From Formicarius rufipectus (taxonomy: Eukaryota > Chordata > Aves > Passeriformes > Formicariidae), in the NCBI GenBank assembly GCA_013399695.1, contig VXAU01003167.1:372001-436000 (forward strand): 64,000 bases of DNA, written 5' to 3'. Both the position numbers and the translations under genes were made by a program. The notes beneath the pieces are model-generated. The model worked only from the letters and a program-made list of their open reading frames with translations, did not search any database and had not been told where the DNA came from. This document shows, one piece after another, positions 38,283 through 51,700 of this stretch (the first letter of the stretch is position 1; every line of letters starts with the position of its first letter).

Positions 38283-40489
38283 GAAAAAAATCAAACATGC
38301 CAGCTGTTGTGAAATGGTAGGTGAAAAAATGAAACCTAAAGATATAATTGTGAAATTCAACTTATCTGTAAGATATACCACACACTGCCTGACACAGTGC
38401 CAAGATTTTAGAGAATCCTCTGAAAATTTAAGATGATGCTTTTCTGTTTTTCTAATTATTGTCTCGCTAATAGTAGATCAGTAAAAATGGTTTTCTACCA
38501 TCTTAATTCATGTTAGTGGTGAGGGAGTAATATAACCTGCTTCCAATAATATGATTATTTGTTTTTTTCACTTGTAAGGGTAATTTTCATGACAGATATT
38601 TTCTTTTTCCACTGGTATTTGCTCCCTTACTTCTACTTACATCTATGCTGATGTTGAGTAAATAAAAAAAGAGATACCTTGCAGATGAACACATGCATAT
38701 TTCTCCTCTGACTAGTTGTTTCCACCTTCTGGGTATTCTGGCTGCATATCTACCTTATGCTGGAAACAGAACCATTTCTACTTTCTGCAAACTGAACTGT
38801 CATTAGATTTAATGTGGCACTTTATCCACACTGTGGCTTCTGGGAGGGAAGAAATTGCTGCAGGATGGAAAGGAAAGGACAATGATAAATGAATACTTAA
38901 AAGTTCAAGGTCCATCTTCAGCCAGATGAGCTCAAAGCAGAAAGTAAGAGTTCTTCTTTGTGAAAATACATTACAGCATCCTCTGTTTGGTCACAAAATT
39001 GTATGAATCCTGTTCTTACATGTATCTGTAGTCAACTGGAATTAGCAGAACGGAAAGAGTTACATAAATTCTACGCACTGTTTTCACAGCACCCCAGAAG
39101 GCAGTGGAAAAGTTGCCAGGGACTGGGGGGAGAAGATGGGCAGGTGTGGTAAAGAAGGTGAACTAGAAAAGTTAATTTTGATTAAAAAGTGTTCCTATCT
39201 GTTGTTTGGGGTTATATTTTTGGTCTGTTATTGACTTTCATAAATGTAAATATGTACTTTCACAAGTTGCTGATAGAGTATCCAAAGGAACTTGTTCCCT
39301 TGAGGGTGATGGGCAAAGAGTAGCATCTCACAGAGACTGCATCTGTGTTAGTTTCTTCAATAAGTAACAAGCTCAGCCCAAGGTATTTGAAACCTATCTC
39401 TGAAATTGCCAGAAATGTAGTACTTCACTAAATTTGCCACATGGTGGTTTCATCCTCTGAAGCATCTGAAAACACGGGTTCAGGGTGAACAAACACTTCT
39501 GGTTGCCTTCAACCAGCAGCATGAGTGCATGCAGAAACGCTTTCTGGACTATTTTCCTATTCCCATCCATCTGTTACAATGATATTCAGGCAGCTCAAAA
39601 ATCCTTGGGATTGTTTCATTGATGTTTATGTGCCAATGCAATATTAATAATACTAGTAAATTGACACGGGCAGGTTGTCACAATTTTTCAAGGGCCACTG
39701 GTTTTGGAAGTCTCAAGGAAAAGACTGTCAGCTGTGTGCTTTATTTCCAGGAGACTGAGGACTGTTCAAAGACACTTTATCACAAACCCAAGTAAGTAGT
39801 ATAGTATAAGTCAAAAAGAGAACAGTAAAACCCTGCACAGAAGTAAAAAATAGAATAAAATAGGAAATAGAAAAGACTCAGTAGAAAATCTGGTAGGTTA
39901 CTTACCATTGGAGGGGGCCAAGTCAATACTTAAAAATATGAATTATCAAATGAGACCAAGAACGGCCATAAAGCAAGTCAGGTCAACAGCAAACAGGAAA
40001 TTAAGAAAGAACTTGAGGGTGCTTTGGAATGGATGCTTATGCTGACAGCAAGAATACTATGTAAATACTCAGAGGCAGGAAGCAGTAGGAATTGTGAGAT
40101 GATTGCATGACCAAGGTGTAAAAAGAACATTCAGGAATGCAAAGGTCATGGCAGTGAAGCTCAATTAAATTTTTACTTTTCTTTTTGCTGATGAAAGTGG
40201 TGAGGAGACACCTGCTCCCAACCCAGTGGAAATGCGGCTGTCCAGCATGTTCCGTACTTTGGCTAGCAATGCTGCAGTGGCACGAACACCTTACTGTCTG
40301 CCAAGGTGAGTCTCATCTACAAGTACAGTCCAGAAAAGGTTCCTGGAACCACAGACTTTTGAGCCTCCCTCAGAGTTCTCGTAGAAAATAGGTTCTCAGA
40401 GCATGGGATGAACACAACCATCTGGGAAAGAGCCAGCAAAGCTTATGTAATGGAAAAACCTCTGGTCCATACTGCTGGGACTTGGTGGG

Positions 40490-40995
40490 GGTGTCAATAA
40501 GCATGTGAATAAAGGAGATCCAGTCAGCATCATTCACTTGGATTTTCAAAAGCTATTTTACAAGGTCCCACATTGAAGCTGTTTAAAGGAGTCTTGAAGG
40601 AAACCTCCTTCTGTGGATTTAAACGATAGAAAGGAAAGAGTTAGCTTATTGGTGACTTCTTAGGATGTGGGCTACCTAAGGTCTCACCAACTACCAGTGT
40701 GAGATCAGTTTTTTCAAGGTCTTCATCAATTCCCCAGAAAAGGAACACTGAAATCTCCAAAAGTGTGGGTGTAACTTGAATCTTTCCAGGAGCAGAATGC
40801 CAGCCTGATGTCAAGGGCCTTAAAACTGTGTGTCTGTGTGGTGAGAGTGCAGACAGATGAGCTTCAGGGTAGGAAAAAAAAAAAAAAAGCTATGCATTTG
40901 GGAGGGAAAAACAATCCACTTGTACATGATACTGAACTTGGAACCTGCGGTTATAACTCAAGAGAGGTTTAGGAGTCATCACTGACAGTTCACTG
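40490..40995 (+). mobile_element. Decayed LINE reverse-transcriptase fragment
   Basis: On the plus strand a broken frame at about 40508-40578 reads HLDFQKLFYKVPH, close to the common LINE block YLDFQKAFDKVPH. About 300 bases later (about 40890-40985) come YAFGREKQS and LKRGLGVITDS, corresponding to the MHFGR...ERDLGVI segment that follows in the same reverse transcriptases. The order and spacing fit one old element with many stops. The DFQKAFDKVPH wording suggests a LINE lineage or CR1 subfamily different from the CR1 copies elsewhere in the window, but the exact family cannot be named from this. Confidence 0.6.
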
Positions 40996-41400
40996 AGACT
41001 GTCTTCCTCTGGCTGCTGCATATTTAGCCCTGCAATGTGGCTCTCCTGAAATGTCCACTTCCTCACTCAGTTTGATTTCATTGTCAAACTTCATCAGAGT
41101 ACACTTCATTTCATCTTTCAGATCACTTATGAAGATGTTAAACAGTGTTAGGTCCAGTATGGATCCCTGGGGGACCCCATTTGTGACAGGTTGACAGTTT
41201 GAAAAGGAGATATTTACCATCCCATGCTGTGTGCAATCCACCAGCCAGTTCCCCACCCACCGCATGGACCACCACAGGAGGAGACTGTGGGAAACTGTAC
41301 TGAAAGCCTTGGAGAAATCCAGGTAGCCAATGTTCACCACTCACCAGATCACCACTCACCAAATCAACAGAGCAGGTTGTTTGGGTAACCTGCAAGTCCA
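40990..41400 (-). mobile_element. CR1 LINE fragment, reverse transcriptase, minus strand
   Basis: The minus strand from about 41340 down encodes YLDFSKAFSTVSHSLLL, then VGNWLVDCTQHGMVNI, VTNGVPQGSILDLTLFNIFI and SDLKDEMKCTLMKFDNEIKL. These are the consecutive reverse-transcriptase motifs of CR1, including the VPQGS block. The catalytic FADD box appears as FDNE, so both aspartates expected there are changed or displaced and the enzyme is dead. The fragment abuts the plus-strand LINE remnant ending near 40990. Confidence 0.9.
41334..41363. repeat. 15-bp tandem duplication
   Basis: TCACCACTCACCAGA (41334-41348) is followed by TCACCACTCACCAAA (41349-41363). It is a small tandem duplication at the edge of the minus-strand CR1 fragment, and it makes the translated frame read SGDLVSGDLV. 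Confidence 0.8.
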
Positions 41401-41426
41401 GCAGTGCAGTTATGTGTGCAGACAGA

Positions 41427-41509
41427 TTAGTCCAATAAGAAAAGTGCATGGAGTTCTTCCCATTAAAAAGGAAAACAACCAAAACCTGAAGTTTGGATTC
41501 ATAATTCAA
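41427..41509. repeat. 83-bp direct repeat, copy 1
   Basis: Ungapped 83-base match to 42164-42246; by hand count 71 of 83 positions agree. Shared strings include GCATGGAGTTCTTCCCATTA and AAAACCTGAAGTT. The block is not a recognised CR1 segment. Confidence 0.85.
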
Positions 41510-42163
41510 GTTTCAATACCAAAGCATGCTCAAATAGATGGTTGTAAGAAAATTAATATCTTTGGAGCAGCAGTGAATGAAGGTCATTTAATGAAAGCTC
41601 TTTCTCCCTTCTCTGCAGCGAAGTTCAAAAATACAATCTGTATGCATCCTAGAAGTCTCTCCTGGAGGAAGGAAATGAGTGTCGGATTTGCCTCCTTTTT
41701 CTGTATAGTAAGGATTGTTATTCCAGACAGCAGGGACTGAGATAAGACTCATGATTCCTATGAAAAACTGCTTCTGTGACACTGTGGCCTTCTCTATTAT
41801 TCATGTTTTGTTTTTGTTTTTTTTTTAGTGTCCTGTAAAATGAAAGAAATTAATCAAACTATGCATGAGAATACTTCAAAAGGTTCTTACAACTTTTTTT
41901 GCCATATTCCTCTTCTCTCCCAAGATCTGGGGAGTTGAGATGGTGGTACAGAGTTGCTATTGCAAACACACACCTAGAACCCAGCACTACTGAGGGAACT
42001 GCATCAGGTACACCATTTCTCTGTGCAATATCAACTTTGATTAGTCTCTACAGCAACGTGAAAAGATCAAAGCAATCTTTTGTAGTCTCTCTTTTGAAAG
42101 TATTGAATCTCTTCCAGTGCTGCAGTGATGTTTTTCAAAATACACAACGCTCAATGGGATGGG

Positions 42164-42246
42164 TTAGTCCATTAAGACCAGAGCATGGAGTTCTTCCCAT
42201 TAAACAAGAAAACTATCAAAACCTGAAGTTCAGACTCATCATTCAA
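42164..42246. repeat. 83-bp direct repeat, copy 2
   Basis: Second copy in the same orientation, starting 737 bases after copy 1. The 12 differences are spread over all codon positions of the frame that happens to be open through both copies, so there is no sign of protein-level constraint. Confidence 0.85.
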
Positions 42247-43878
42247 TACCAATCCACTTTAAAGCAGACTCTAACAAGAAAACTAATAGTCTTCTCCCTG
42301 GCCTCGGCATGCCTCCAATTGCATGTTAAGATTGTGGGCATGTAAAAACCATATTTCCACATAAATACATATCACATTCAGTATGTGAGCCTGATTCTCC
42401 TGATTAACATGTTAATTTTAGCCTCATTGATCAATGATCATGCCTCTTGCCATTCTGCATTATCTGTTACTCTCTCAGAGGTGTTTACTTGCCAAAGCAG
42501 CCATCAGTAAGCAAAAGACTGCTAAAGTGCTGCAAAATGTCTTGGGCTTTTGTTCTTGACTTCAGCCCACATCTCAGAAGAGGAAACTTTTCAGTAGGGT
42601 TTGAGTGGATTTTCTGTAGGTTCTAAGGATCAACAAGTTCTAAGCTGGATGGTGTAATTTCTCCAGTATTTCTTAGCTTCCCCTTCCATAAAAAAAAAGT
42701 CCCCACACTGTCTTGCATCTCTAGAAATAAGGCAGAGGAAAAGCTTATGTAGTAGACAAAACTCTACAGATGAGTATGGAGCCTGCTTATCTGCCCAGGT
42801 AATGGAAGGTACTGTCAAGGATTGCAAGTGCAGTACAAATGAAATAGCACTGGCAAAAGGGAACACCTAGGCACTTGGTTTCCAACATTCTGCCAGCAGT
42901 GATAAGGCATTTAGCACAATTCCGATTCACATATAATTCATGCTGATCAGCTGGATCAGCATCACTACTTATGTTCTTCCTCCATTCAGTCATTAATTTC
43001 TTTAAGCCCATTTAACCATGCTAATAATAAGCAAAACAGGTTTTGATTTATAGGCCTATCTTCTCAATATATACTTGTTAAAGTTCACAATAATTTGCAT
43101 AATGTGGCTTTAAGTGAGATAAAAACTTCACCTCATGAATACTGTGAATAAAACTCTGTATGCTGGTGAGTTGGATTTCTGCCTTTAAAAGCTGAATAAA
43201 ACACAGGCCTCGGTGAATCAGCACATGCTATACTACTGAGCTATCTACATCTCACACAGTGATGCTATTGGTTCCTATTTAATCAGAGAAGATGATGGTA
43301 CTGAAAGGGGACAAAAAAGAAAAAAGGGCAGATGAGAGCTGGTACCAAATCTGGAAGTTGTTGTATTTCAGCTGGAAGGCTGGGAAGGCATACGAGACAG
43401 AGGGTGCCATTTCCTTTAAGATTGCAGAGAGTTTATGGTTATTGAATTTGAACTATGGGGTCCACTTTGTTATTTTTCCTACCTTGCACACAGCTCTGCT
43501 TGGAATCCAAAGGCTAGCCCTCATTTTCTCTTGGCTAAAAACCCTCGGGGTTTGCCACTCAGCTACAGCCTAAGTGGGGTTGTGGAAGGGCTGTAGGAGC
43601 CAAAGTGGAGTGGGGCAGATGGAATTGCTATGCATGGAACCAGGAGGAGTGTGGAGGCAGCAGGGGAGAGTGCAGCTTCGTGGCTTTGAAGAGTCCCACA
43701 GAGCAGGTGCCAGAGGGAACATGTGAGCTACCTAAGCCACGTTCCTCTGTGTCCCTTCAGGAAGCCTCAACACTCCCCACCCATATGGTGTCTGAGCTAA
43801 CATTAGAAGTATTCAGCCTGAGTGAAGTACCAGCTCAGAGAAAGGCAACAAGGCTGTTCCTAACAAATGTGGAACTCT

Positions 43879-44612
43879 TCATCCACATGCCCCCATACGC
43901 CATCTGCCTGGTTCAGCATCCATGCAAGGAGAAGATGGAAGTAGTTCCAGGGTGAATATATTGCCTAGTGAAAGCAGAGAGAACAAAGAGGAGAATATGT
44001 CTTCAGGAGTTCTGCTGGTATTTTTTGCCAGGCTGTCATCAGAAAGCCTGTCACCAACCAAACTGGTGTCCATGTTTTCTAAAACACCCGTTGTGATACT
44101 ATTTATCAAAGACTGGTTTTCTGCTATGATGGCAAACAGTTTGGTCTGTAAGTTGAGCACTCCTGTGCCCAGAATTAACATGTCAGCTAAAACAAGTAGT
44201 GTGCCTGGCTGGAAGTTCTGGCTGTGTCTCTCTACTAGACAGAAATATGATTGCCTTGGATACATAAAGGTGAGGTGGTCTTTACCTCAGGACATAGACT
44301 TGTTATTTTCCAGCCAATGGATGTAAGAAAGCAAGCGTTTTCTCCAAATGAGGTGTTGAACCCAACTACAGAAAAAAAACCACAAGCAATGGTTTGTCCC
44401 ATTTGAAGCCATTCTGCATGTGTTGGGTCCTTGTAAAGACGAGAATCTTCTGCAAACAAATGGATAGGAGACATCATTGAAAGTAAACTTAGAGATTGCT
44501 GCCCAAGGGACTGATCCAATGACTGAATCAGCAGGGTTGCTCTGTATTTTATTCTCCAAACAATGCAGACATCAGAGAGCAGGAAGAGGGAAGCAGTCAG
44601 ATGAAAACACAT
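43879..44612 (-). other. Unexplained ORF-rich block, possible old element
   Basis: The minus strand has overlapping open frames of 125 codons (44235-44612) and 128 codons (43879-44265). A third frame (44287-44559, 90 codons) is in phase with the 128-codon frame and separated from it by a stop at 44287. The translations include FAEDSRLYKDPTHAEWLQ and LQTKLFAIIAENQSLINSI, which look protein-like but match no family I can name. The plus strand is also fairly open (134 codons at 43922-44326). It could be a degenerate unnamed transposable element, a pseudogene fragment, or chance. I do not call it a gene. Confidence 0.25.
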
Positions 44613-45769
44613 CCCACGTTAACCAAAGAAACTTAACAACTAAAATCCTGTTTGTAAATAATGCAAATTATGTTATGCCAACCTCAAACATCAGATGGAA
44701 TCAGAGCCCTTATGAAAAAACAAGCTTTGGAGAGAACATCCCCAATGTTGTGTGGCTCTCCAACTATAGAAGAGACTTTGGTCACTGCTGGAAGTTTTCT
44801 TTTTCCTTCTGTCCAGATACATTTGCTTCCTTCTTGCTGTAACCTTTATCTGCATCTGTACTCCTGATAGGGCATGACAGAGAGGAAGATGAACAGATGT
44901 GTAAGAATGCTGAGGCTTTTTGCAATATCATCACCTTGGCCAAGGAGCCTTTTGAAACCTGCTGGTTACTCATTCATAAATTGATTGTATTAATGAAGGA
45001 ATTCCAGTTTAGTCTTCAATGGCTCCATAAAATCACTAATTGTAGCACAGCACAGATAAAAAAAGCAGAAGCCCTGTGTACATGACTAAAAAATAAAAGA
45101 ACAAAAATAGCTTAAAAGGAACTAAATCAAATTACATCTACTTGAGAACCACTCACCAATTTTATATCTGGAAAATGCTGAAGTAGCTATATTTCATATA
45201 TTTCTGAACCATTTGGTTAGTTTATAAGAATAGCTCACCTGCTCCTTCAATGGACTTTTAAAACATTAAGCAACTAGTAAATATTATTCACTAAAAATCC
45301 ATTAGGATTCTTTTATTGTAGGATGCAAATTTTTACACATTTAGTATTCAGAGGTCTTGCACTGCACAAAATCTCCTCTTATCATAGTACTTTTTTCTTT
45401 TTCTCCAAACCCTTCAAGCTCTGATGCAGATTTCATTTTTTGCTCTGACGACCTTGAGAGGTGCTGTTAGGTGACTAATGAATTAAAACAAGGAAGATAA
45501 AGACGCGTTGAGTATTCTCAAGAGATTCCGAGATGGTATCTAAGAGGAATGAATGCCTTGGTCACACAGCTTGCAAACATCTCAGGTGCAACTGGTACAC
45601 AATAAAACCCTGAGCAGCGAAGATTTATTAAAGGTGCAAGGTCTTAGCAGGAATGGAATGTTAAGGAAAGAAAGCCTATAAACTGCTCTCATAATGATGT
45701 TTTTACACAAAAACACTGAGCAGGATCTGATCAAGTATATCAAGGCAACCATTTCCTTTTATGATATTT

Positions 45770-45783
45770 TGTGTGTGTGTGTG
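45770..45783. repeat. (TG)n microsatellite
   Basis: Seven consecutive TG units. Confidence 0.9.
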
Positions 45784-48700
45784 AAGGTTTGAAAGATCTA
45801 CAGGAAAACTGTTCATAAGAGCTACTGACCAGGTGGGCAGGTGGGACACAGTTAATGTGGATGCTCCTGATATACAATTTAATACTTTTGTATGACCTTC
45901 AGTCGTAGGCATGGTGATTTCGTTCACTTTCCACTGGAGATCAAACAACCTAAGCAGCTAAAATGGGATTATTTCCCCACAATCAATAAGTCAGTAAAAT
46001 ATTATACAGAATAACAGAGGATTTATTTATTCTATCTGCTTGAGTGATTTGCTGTTAGCAGCTGCAGCTGTCACAGATAGGCATATAAATGGGCTTGGAA
46101 ATTCAGCAGCCTTCATGCTGAAATGCCTCACTTGAGCAAGCATGCATGCTGTGATCTGCTCCTGCTGACACAAACTGCAGGAAGGAAAACATGTAAAAAG
46201 TTATTGTGCTATTAGAGTTTCTTTGGTTGTTTGCTAGAGTTATCAAGAAGATTTTTTTCTTTATTCAGAGCTGAATCTCCTTACAAGGCTAGTATCGAGG
46301 AAGAACACATAGATTTGGGGCTACTCTATTGAGCTATTAACCTGCTTGAGACACCCTAGAAACAAGGTGAACAGCAGGAAAACAAGGACACAGTGCAAGG
46401 GTATTCTTACCATTAGAAAGAAGAGGTAGATTTCCAAAGGATTCAATGTTTAGTAACCTCCTAAGTCAGGGTGATCTTGCCATTGAGACATGATAAACGC
46501 TCAAGGTGGACTGACTGCAGTTTCCGGCACTGATTTCATGTATACATGACCCTGAGTAACTTAGGTATGCACGCACAGCTTTGGCTGTAATCCTGCCTGA
46601 AGTACCTCAGCTATTCTTAATGGCTGTGCTGGGATTGCTTACTGGAGCTATGCCACAGCACAGAAAAAAAAAAGTAAGATTCATGGGTCCAAAAGACCAA
46701 GTAACTTTAAAATAAATCTTCAAAGGCATCTGGCTGATTTCTATATTTAGCTGCTTAGTAACAAGAATTTGAACAGCTGGCCTATTAATTAAGAAGTGGG
46801 CACCCTCCTGCAAGCACTTAAACCTTCAAGTCAGTTCTGGTCAGCTATCTGAAAAACATGTGCTCTCAGGAGAGCATTCCCTGCTTCAGATTACAACTCA
46901 AGACAAGTGCCCAGACCCTGGGGCAAGGTGAGATGTTGCATTAGCGAGTAATTCTTGGTGGCAACTTTTTATAGAATTGTGTGGCCACAGCAGAGCCACC
47001 TAATCCTCCTCTCTTTGTGCTCTGTAAATGGTTGTGGGACAATGACACAATTGTACCACTCCTCTCCTATAAAATGCCATTTTCCTGTCAGGAACTGTGT
47101 TACAGGAAGAATCACAATGAATTAGGTTTTAGAAGAGTCAAGGACAAACCTAAGCGTAATGTCCTCTCTCATGCAGCTATGTCAGGCATGGTTGAGTTAA
47201 GAGGGCAAGGTAAGCAAACAAAACTAGACTATTCAGTGAATTATGGGGCTTTTGCTGACACTAGCTGGCCAACCTCTGAAGAATTCCAGGATGATGGACC
47301 GAGTTCTGCACCTTGCAGGTCACTCCTCCCTTCTCTGTGAGACCATGAACCTTCTACTGGCAGGAAAGCCGATGCAGCTGCCCTGTATTAAAGATGCAAA
47401 AAGATGATGCCAATTACCAGGACATGGATGTGGGATCAATTTAACATACAGTATTTGAATAAAAGTAGCTGTCCAGGTTTACTGTTGGCCTAAGGCCAAT
47501 TAAGGTAAATTGGTATTGCTTAGCACTTAGTGGAAAAAAACCTTGAAATAATTCCTCATTTTGAAAGGCTATACTTTGAAAGCCTGCACAGTATAGTTTA
47601 GTTAAAATATGGCAACTAGAATGCAGGATTTATTGAACTACTGTGCCTGTATATTATTAAGTAAACTAGGTATGACAGCACCTATGAAAGATGTCACAAA
47701 ATATCTGGATTTTGGAAGACTTCAGTGAATACTTTATCAAGACTTTCAGTGTATAGAATGCGAGCAAAAAAAAAAACCTGCCCTACCTGTTAAGGCATTA
47801 TTGATAGTGTAGCAGAACAGTGAGGGACCAAGTGCAATCTTGCCTAGGAAAGACAGTTTGCTTTCAAGTCTGTAAAGACTGGAAAATTAAGCATGGAAAG
47901 CTACCCAAGCCAGAAAAAAAGAAGCCAACATATCTGTAGATGACTGTATAAACCTTGCCAAACCACTAACAGGTGTTGGCAGCAGTAGGAAATGTGAAAT
48001 TGTTCATGCATGGTGGGATTTGGTTGAGGTGGAGCAATGCTAGGCAAATTGACCCAGAGGCTTAACAAGCATGCCCTTTTCTAGCTTAAAAATGCCACAA
48101 ATGACAGAGGAACTGAGGCATGGACACCACATTGGGCTTCAGCTGGTGTTTAGGGCTGCACTTTCATGCACTGCAGAGCCTGACAGTGTGCTGCAGAGGA
48201 CAAAGCCTCTCTGGAACACTGCAGCTCATGTCCCACAGGGAATATGCTCAGTAAGATTCCTTCTTCTGCCCCATCTTGCTGGAAAAGGTCCCCAGAGCAG
48301 AGTAACAAACTATTGTGCAGCACTGCTCTTATACATCTGAGGTGACAAATGGTTGACCTATGTCTTGTAGAAATTCAACTTCTGTTGGTCTGATGACTAT
48401 TTACTGAGCCACTTAGTTTTGTAAACTTCTAGCTGGTTCTTCCTGGCACGCTTTTATTATTAAATAAAGCTCTCATTGACCTGGTAGAATAAAGAAGTAA
48501 GCGTTCCAAGGAGAAGCGTATCTTGCTACAAATTTCATTTTGTAAAACATCAGCTTGTTGGTTTGGGGTTTTTTTGTGGCCTCTAGAGCTCATACAAAAT
48601 GTAAAGATTTTCTTTTCCCCTTTAATCAATAGCATGTGCTACTGCTAATTCTGTTACTTGGGTTATTGACTGCCAGTCATTCCTACCCAGACCTGTTTCC

Positions 48701-51700
48701 TGAAGATCCTTCAAGAAAGGATGTTAAGATATGAGGCTAGCTGATGATGTCAATATACAATTCTTCTGAGTCCTGGTACACATTCATTTTGCCTATTAAG
48801 AGGATGCAGGAGAAGCAAGCCTCTTACTTCCATATGAAAGGCTGTAGAATTTATCACTGTGAATTCCTGGCAAATATAAAGTTGAATACATAAATACAAT
48901 AAAGTGAAAGACAAATAAGACACCAACACAAAAAGTATAATGAATGACAGAAAGTATGTTTTATCATTAAATGACCCTTTTCCTTGCATAAGAGAACTGT
49001 ATAAAGACACAGATGTTTGGTAGTGTCATTATTAAAAATCCTGCTTAAGGATCACTTTTTGCTTTTGGGATGTCATGTAACTTTACACTGGGAAGTACTT
49101 CCAGAGGAGAGTGATTCTGACTCCCTTCTTGACTCAGCTAAGATTTACTGGACATGCAAGAAGTCTTTAAGACAAACAAGCAACAGCTGTCCTGTCACCA
49201 CCTCTGTTGCTCCTGAAGCACCTGACTGCTGCATCTTACACAGTTTGGGATACAGTGGGAGAGTCAACAGAAACTTCTTCTGGGTCAGAGTTCAAAAAAG
49301 ATATGTTTTGGCTTGCTCTGAAGACACATGAAGTGCCATCCCATGGTTGTCTTAACAATCCCAGCTCCGCCAGCTGCTGAGGATTCAGGATTTGATGACA
49401 ATCTGATGACTGCTACTCTGCAGCTGCAGCATGGTAGTTTGTTAGACTAAAGCAATGGAGCATTAAGATTCAAAGTTTAAGATGTATTTTTAGTTTTCAA
49501 TCAGACGTGCCCCAAAGCTTGTCTATAACCTCTCAAATACTCTAGGTCATAATCCACTTGAGTCTCTGAAATTCAGTTTCCCACCATTAGCATTATGCCC
49601 ATAGTGCGGAGGAAGATGCTCAAACACCTGAGCAGATAAAGCCCATTAGCACAGGATGCCTCAGTTTTAATAGAAAAAAAAAAAAACTCGTAAAAGTTGT
49701 AGCAGAGAATCTCACTGAGATGCCCCTGAAGCATCAGATGGTAGCTGGGCAAGTCCCATTCCTTTAGGTTTCAGGCCCTTTGCCCTGTGGAAACCGATTA
49801 GGGATCAATAATACACTCTTAAAAGGGTTGCTTACTTTAAATAGATCTTTACTTGTTGACTTGCAGCTTCAGCATAATTAGTTGTTAATTTGTTTTACAT
49901 ATCCGAGTCTCCTGTGTCTCTTCTGCTCCATATCCTTTATGCTTTCTCTCACTCCCTGACCCTCACTTCCAGATAATGAGGACATATTTTTCCCTTTAGT
50001 AGCATTTGAGTTGGTTTTAGATAACTGAAGTGTACAAAACAGATCTACTTCCCAAATGAGTACTCAGTCAGCTTCACCAGTTCTTTCTTTCATTCTGCTG
50101 CTTCATTTTGCAATGCCTGATGGGGATCACTTCAATGCTCAGCTGTTAATGGATGGACAGGCAGGCAGAATCCCAAGAAACCTTGTCCAAAATGAGGTAC
50201 CTTTTCTATGCTTCTTCCCAGCTTTCCTACTATGAATGCATCTGCTTGAGAAGGGATCATCTCTGGGAGGAGATGCCCACTGAATTACAATCATACCAGG
50301 AAATTCTTGTCCCAGAGTACCCACTATATCTAGAGACAGTCTGAAGTCTACTTATTTGCCTCTAGATTTTATATTCTTCTCATTCCCATCACAAGAGCCA
50401 GAAAATGCAAGGTTAGAGCAGGTGAACACAAGTGCAAAGCTAGATCATGACTGGAAACACAGCTCCTTGATGGGAACCAATATTTGGAATTCCTTTAGGA
50501 AACAAACTACCCTCATCTATTCCTTGTACAGGGAGGTAAAAGACTAAACACTGAGAAGTGCTTTTAATATTCTCAGATCCTTTGACATAGCTGGAGTTAC
50601 CTACAAGCTGTGCAGACTGTACACTGTCGCTGAATACTGCTGACAACCCACGTACTTGTTCCAGCCACCCTGTGTCAGCAATGCTCTCCCAGGACATACA
50701 TGAAGATTTTAATAGTAATTTATCTCACAGAAGCCTACTGCTAATCTTAACTTGTGGTAGTGGTGAGCTTTGTCTCCTAATCCTGCTGCTGTTCTGAATG
50801 AATGTACTCTCACTAGGCTTTATTTATTTTCATAGTAAACACAATTCTGGGAAAAGCTTTCCTGTGCCCTCTGCTGGTTTTCCAAGGTACCCATGTTAAG
50901 CCCGGGTGTTAAAACTCTTTCTGTAAAATACCAATAGTTTGGTTCCTACACCTCTCCTCCATTTTCTGACTAAACTGCAGCAAGACATCCAGGACAGGAT
51001 CACAGGTGCATATTATACCAATTCCACTTCCCTGTGACCTGCAAAATTACTACCAATTTTCATTTTTACTTACTTGCATTTTTTCTGAACTAGACTGTCC
51101 AGGAAATTCAGGCATGCTTTTATAAGCAGTAGGCTTCTTTGAGCAAGTCTGCACAGAGAACACGGGTTTCCTTTGGTGCACTTTCACGTTAAAGAGAGCA
51201 GCAAACTCCCTGCATCTTCAGCCTGAACCTTATGGTCCCAAAGTAATTTGTCACTGGATCAATTATCTCCTTGTATTTCTGCCTTCACTGCCAAGACTCC
51301 TTTAATACTTACCACTAAGATTTTAGCAATTGTACTAGGTTATGCCCAAGACTCCTCCAGAATAATTCTCTTGTCCTTAATATAAGTTTTGTATATTCTA
51401 TGAGTGTTTTCCAAAAGCTCCAGGCCTAACACTGCTCTGACGCTCACTGCTGACTTACACTGGTATTCAAAGACAGGTTTCAAGATTTAGGCCAAGAGGT
51501 CTAATACCCTTCTATTTCTGCATTTTTGTGGCATTTTGCCCTATGTGTAAAGACAGTCTAACTTGTCCATAAACATAAGACCCTTTGATAGTAATCTCTG
51601 ACTTCAAAGTTAAAGATATGAGCAGTTGCCAATGGCCAGTGTTGAGATTTGTCAAATACAAGTAAGATATACCCTCAATTCTAGAAACCCATAATGGTAA

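Noticed and set aside
41330..42345. Open frames of 136 and 148 codons that share an HGVLPIK-like segment
   Set aside because: The similarity is fully explained by the 83-bp DNA duplication. The changes are not biased to synonymous positions, so I see no evidence of protein coding.
46981..47340. 119-codon plus-strand open frame
   Set aside because: It begins at GTG rather than ATG, shows no recognisable domain and has no exon context in a vertebrate genome.
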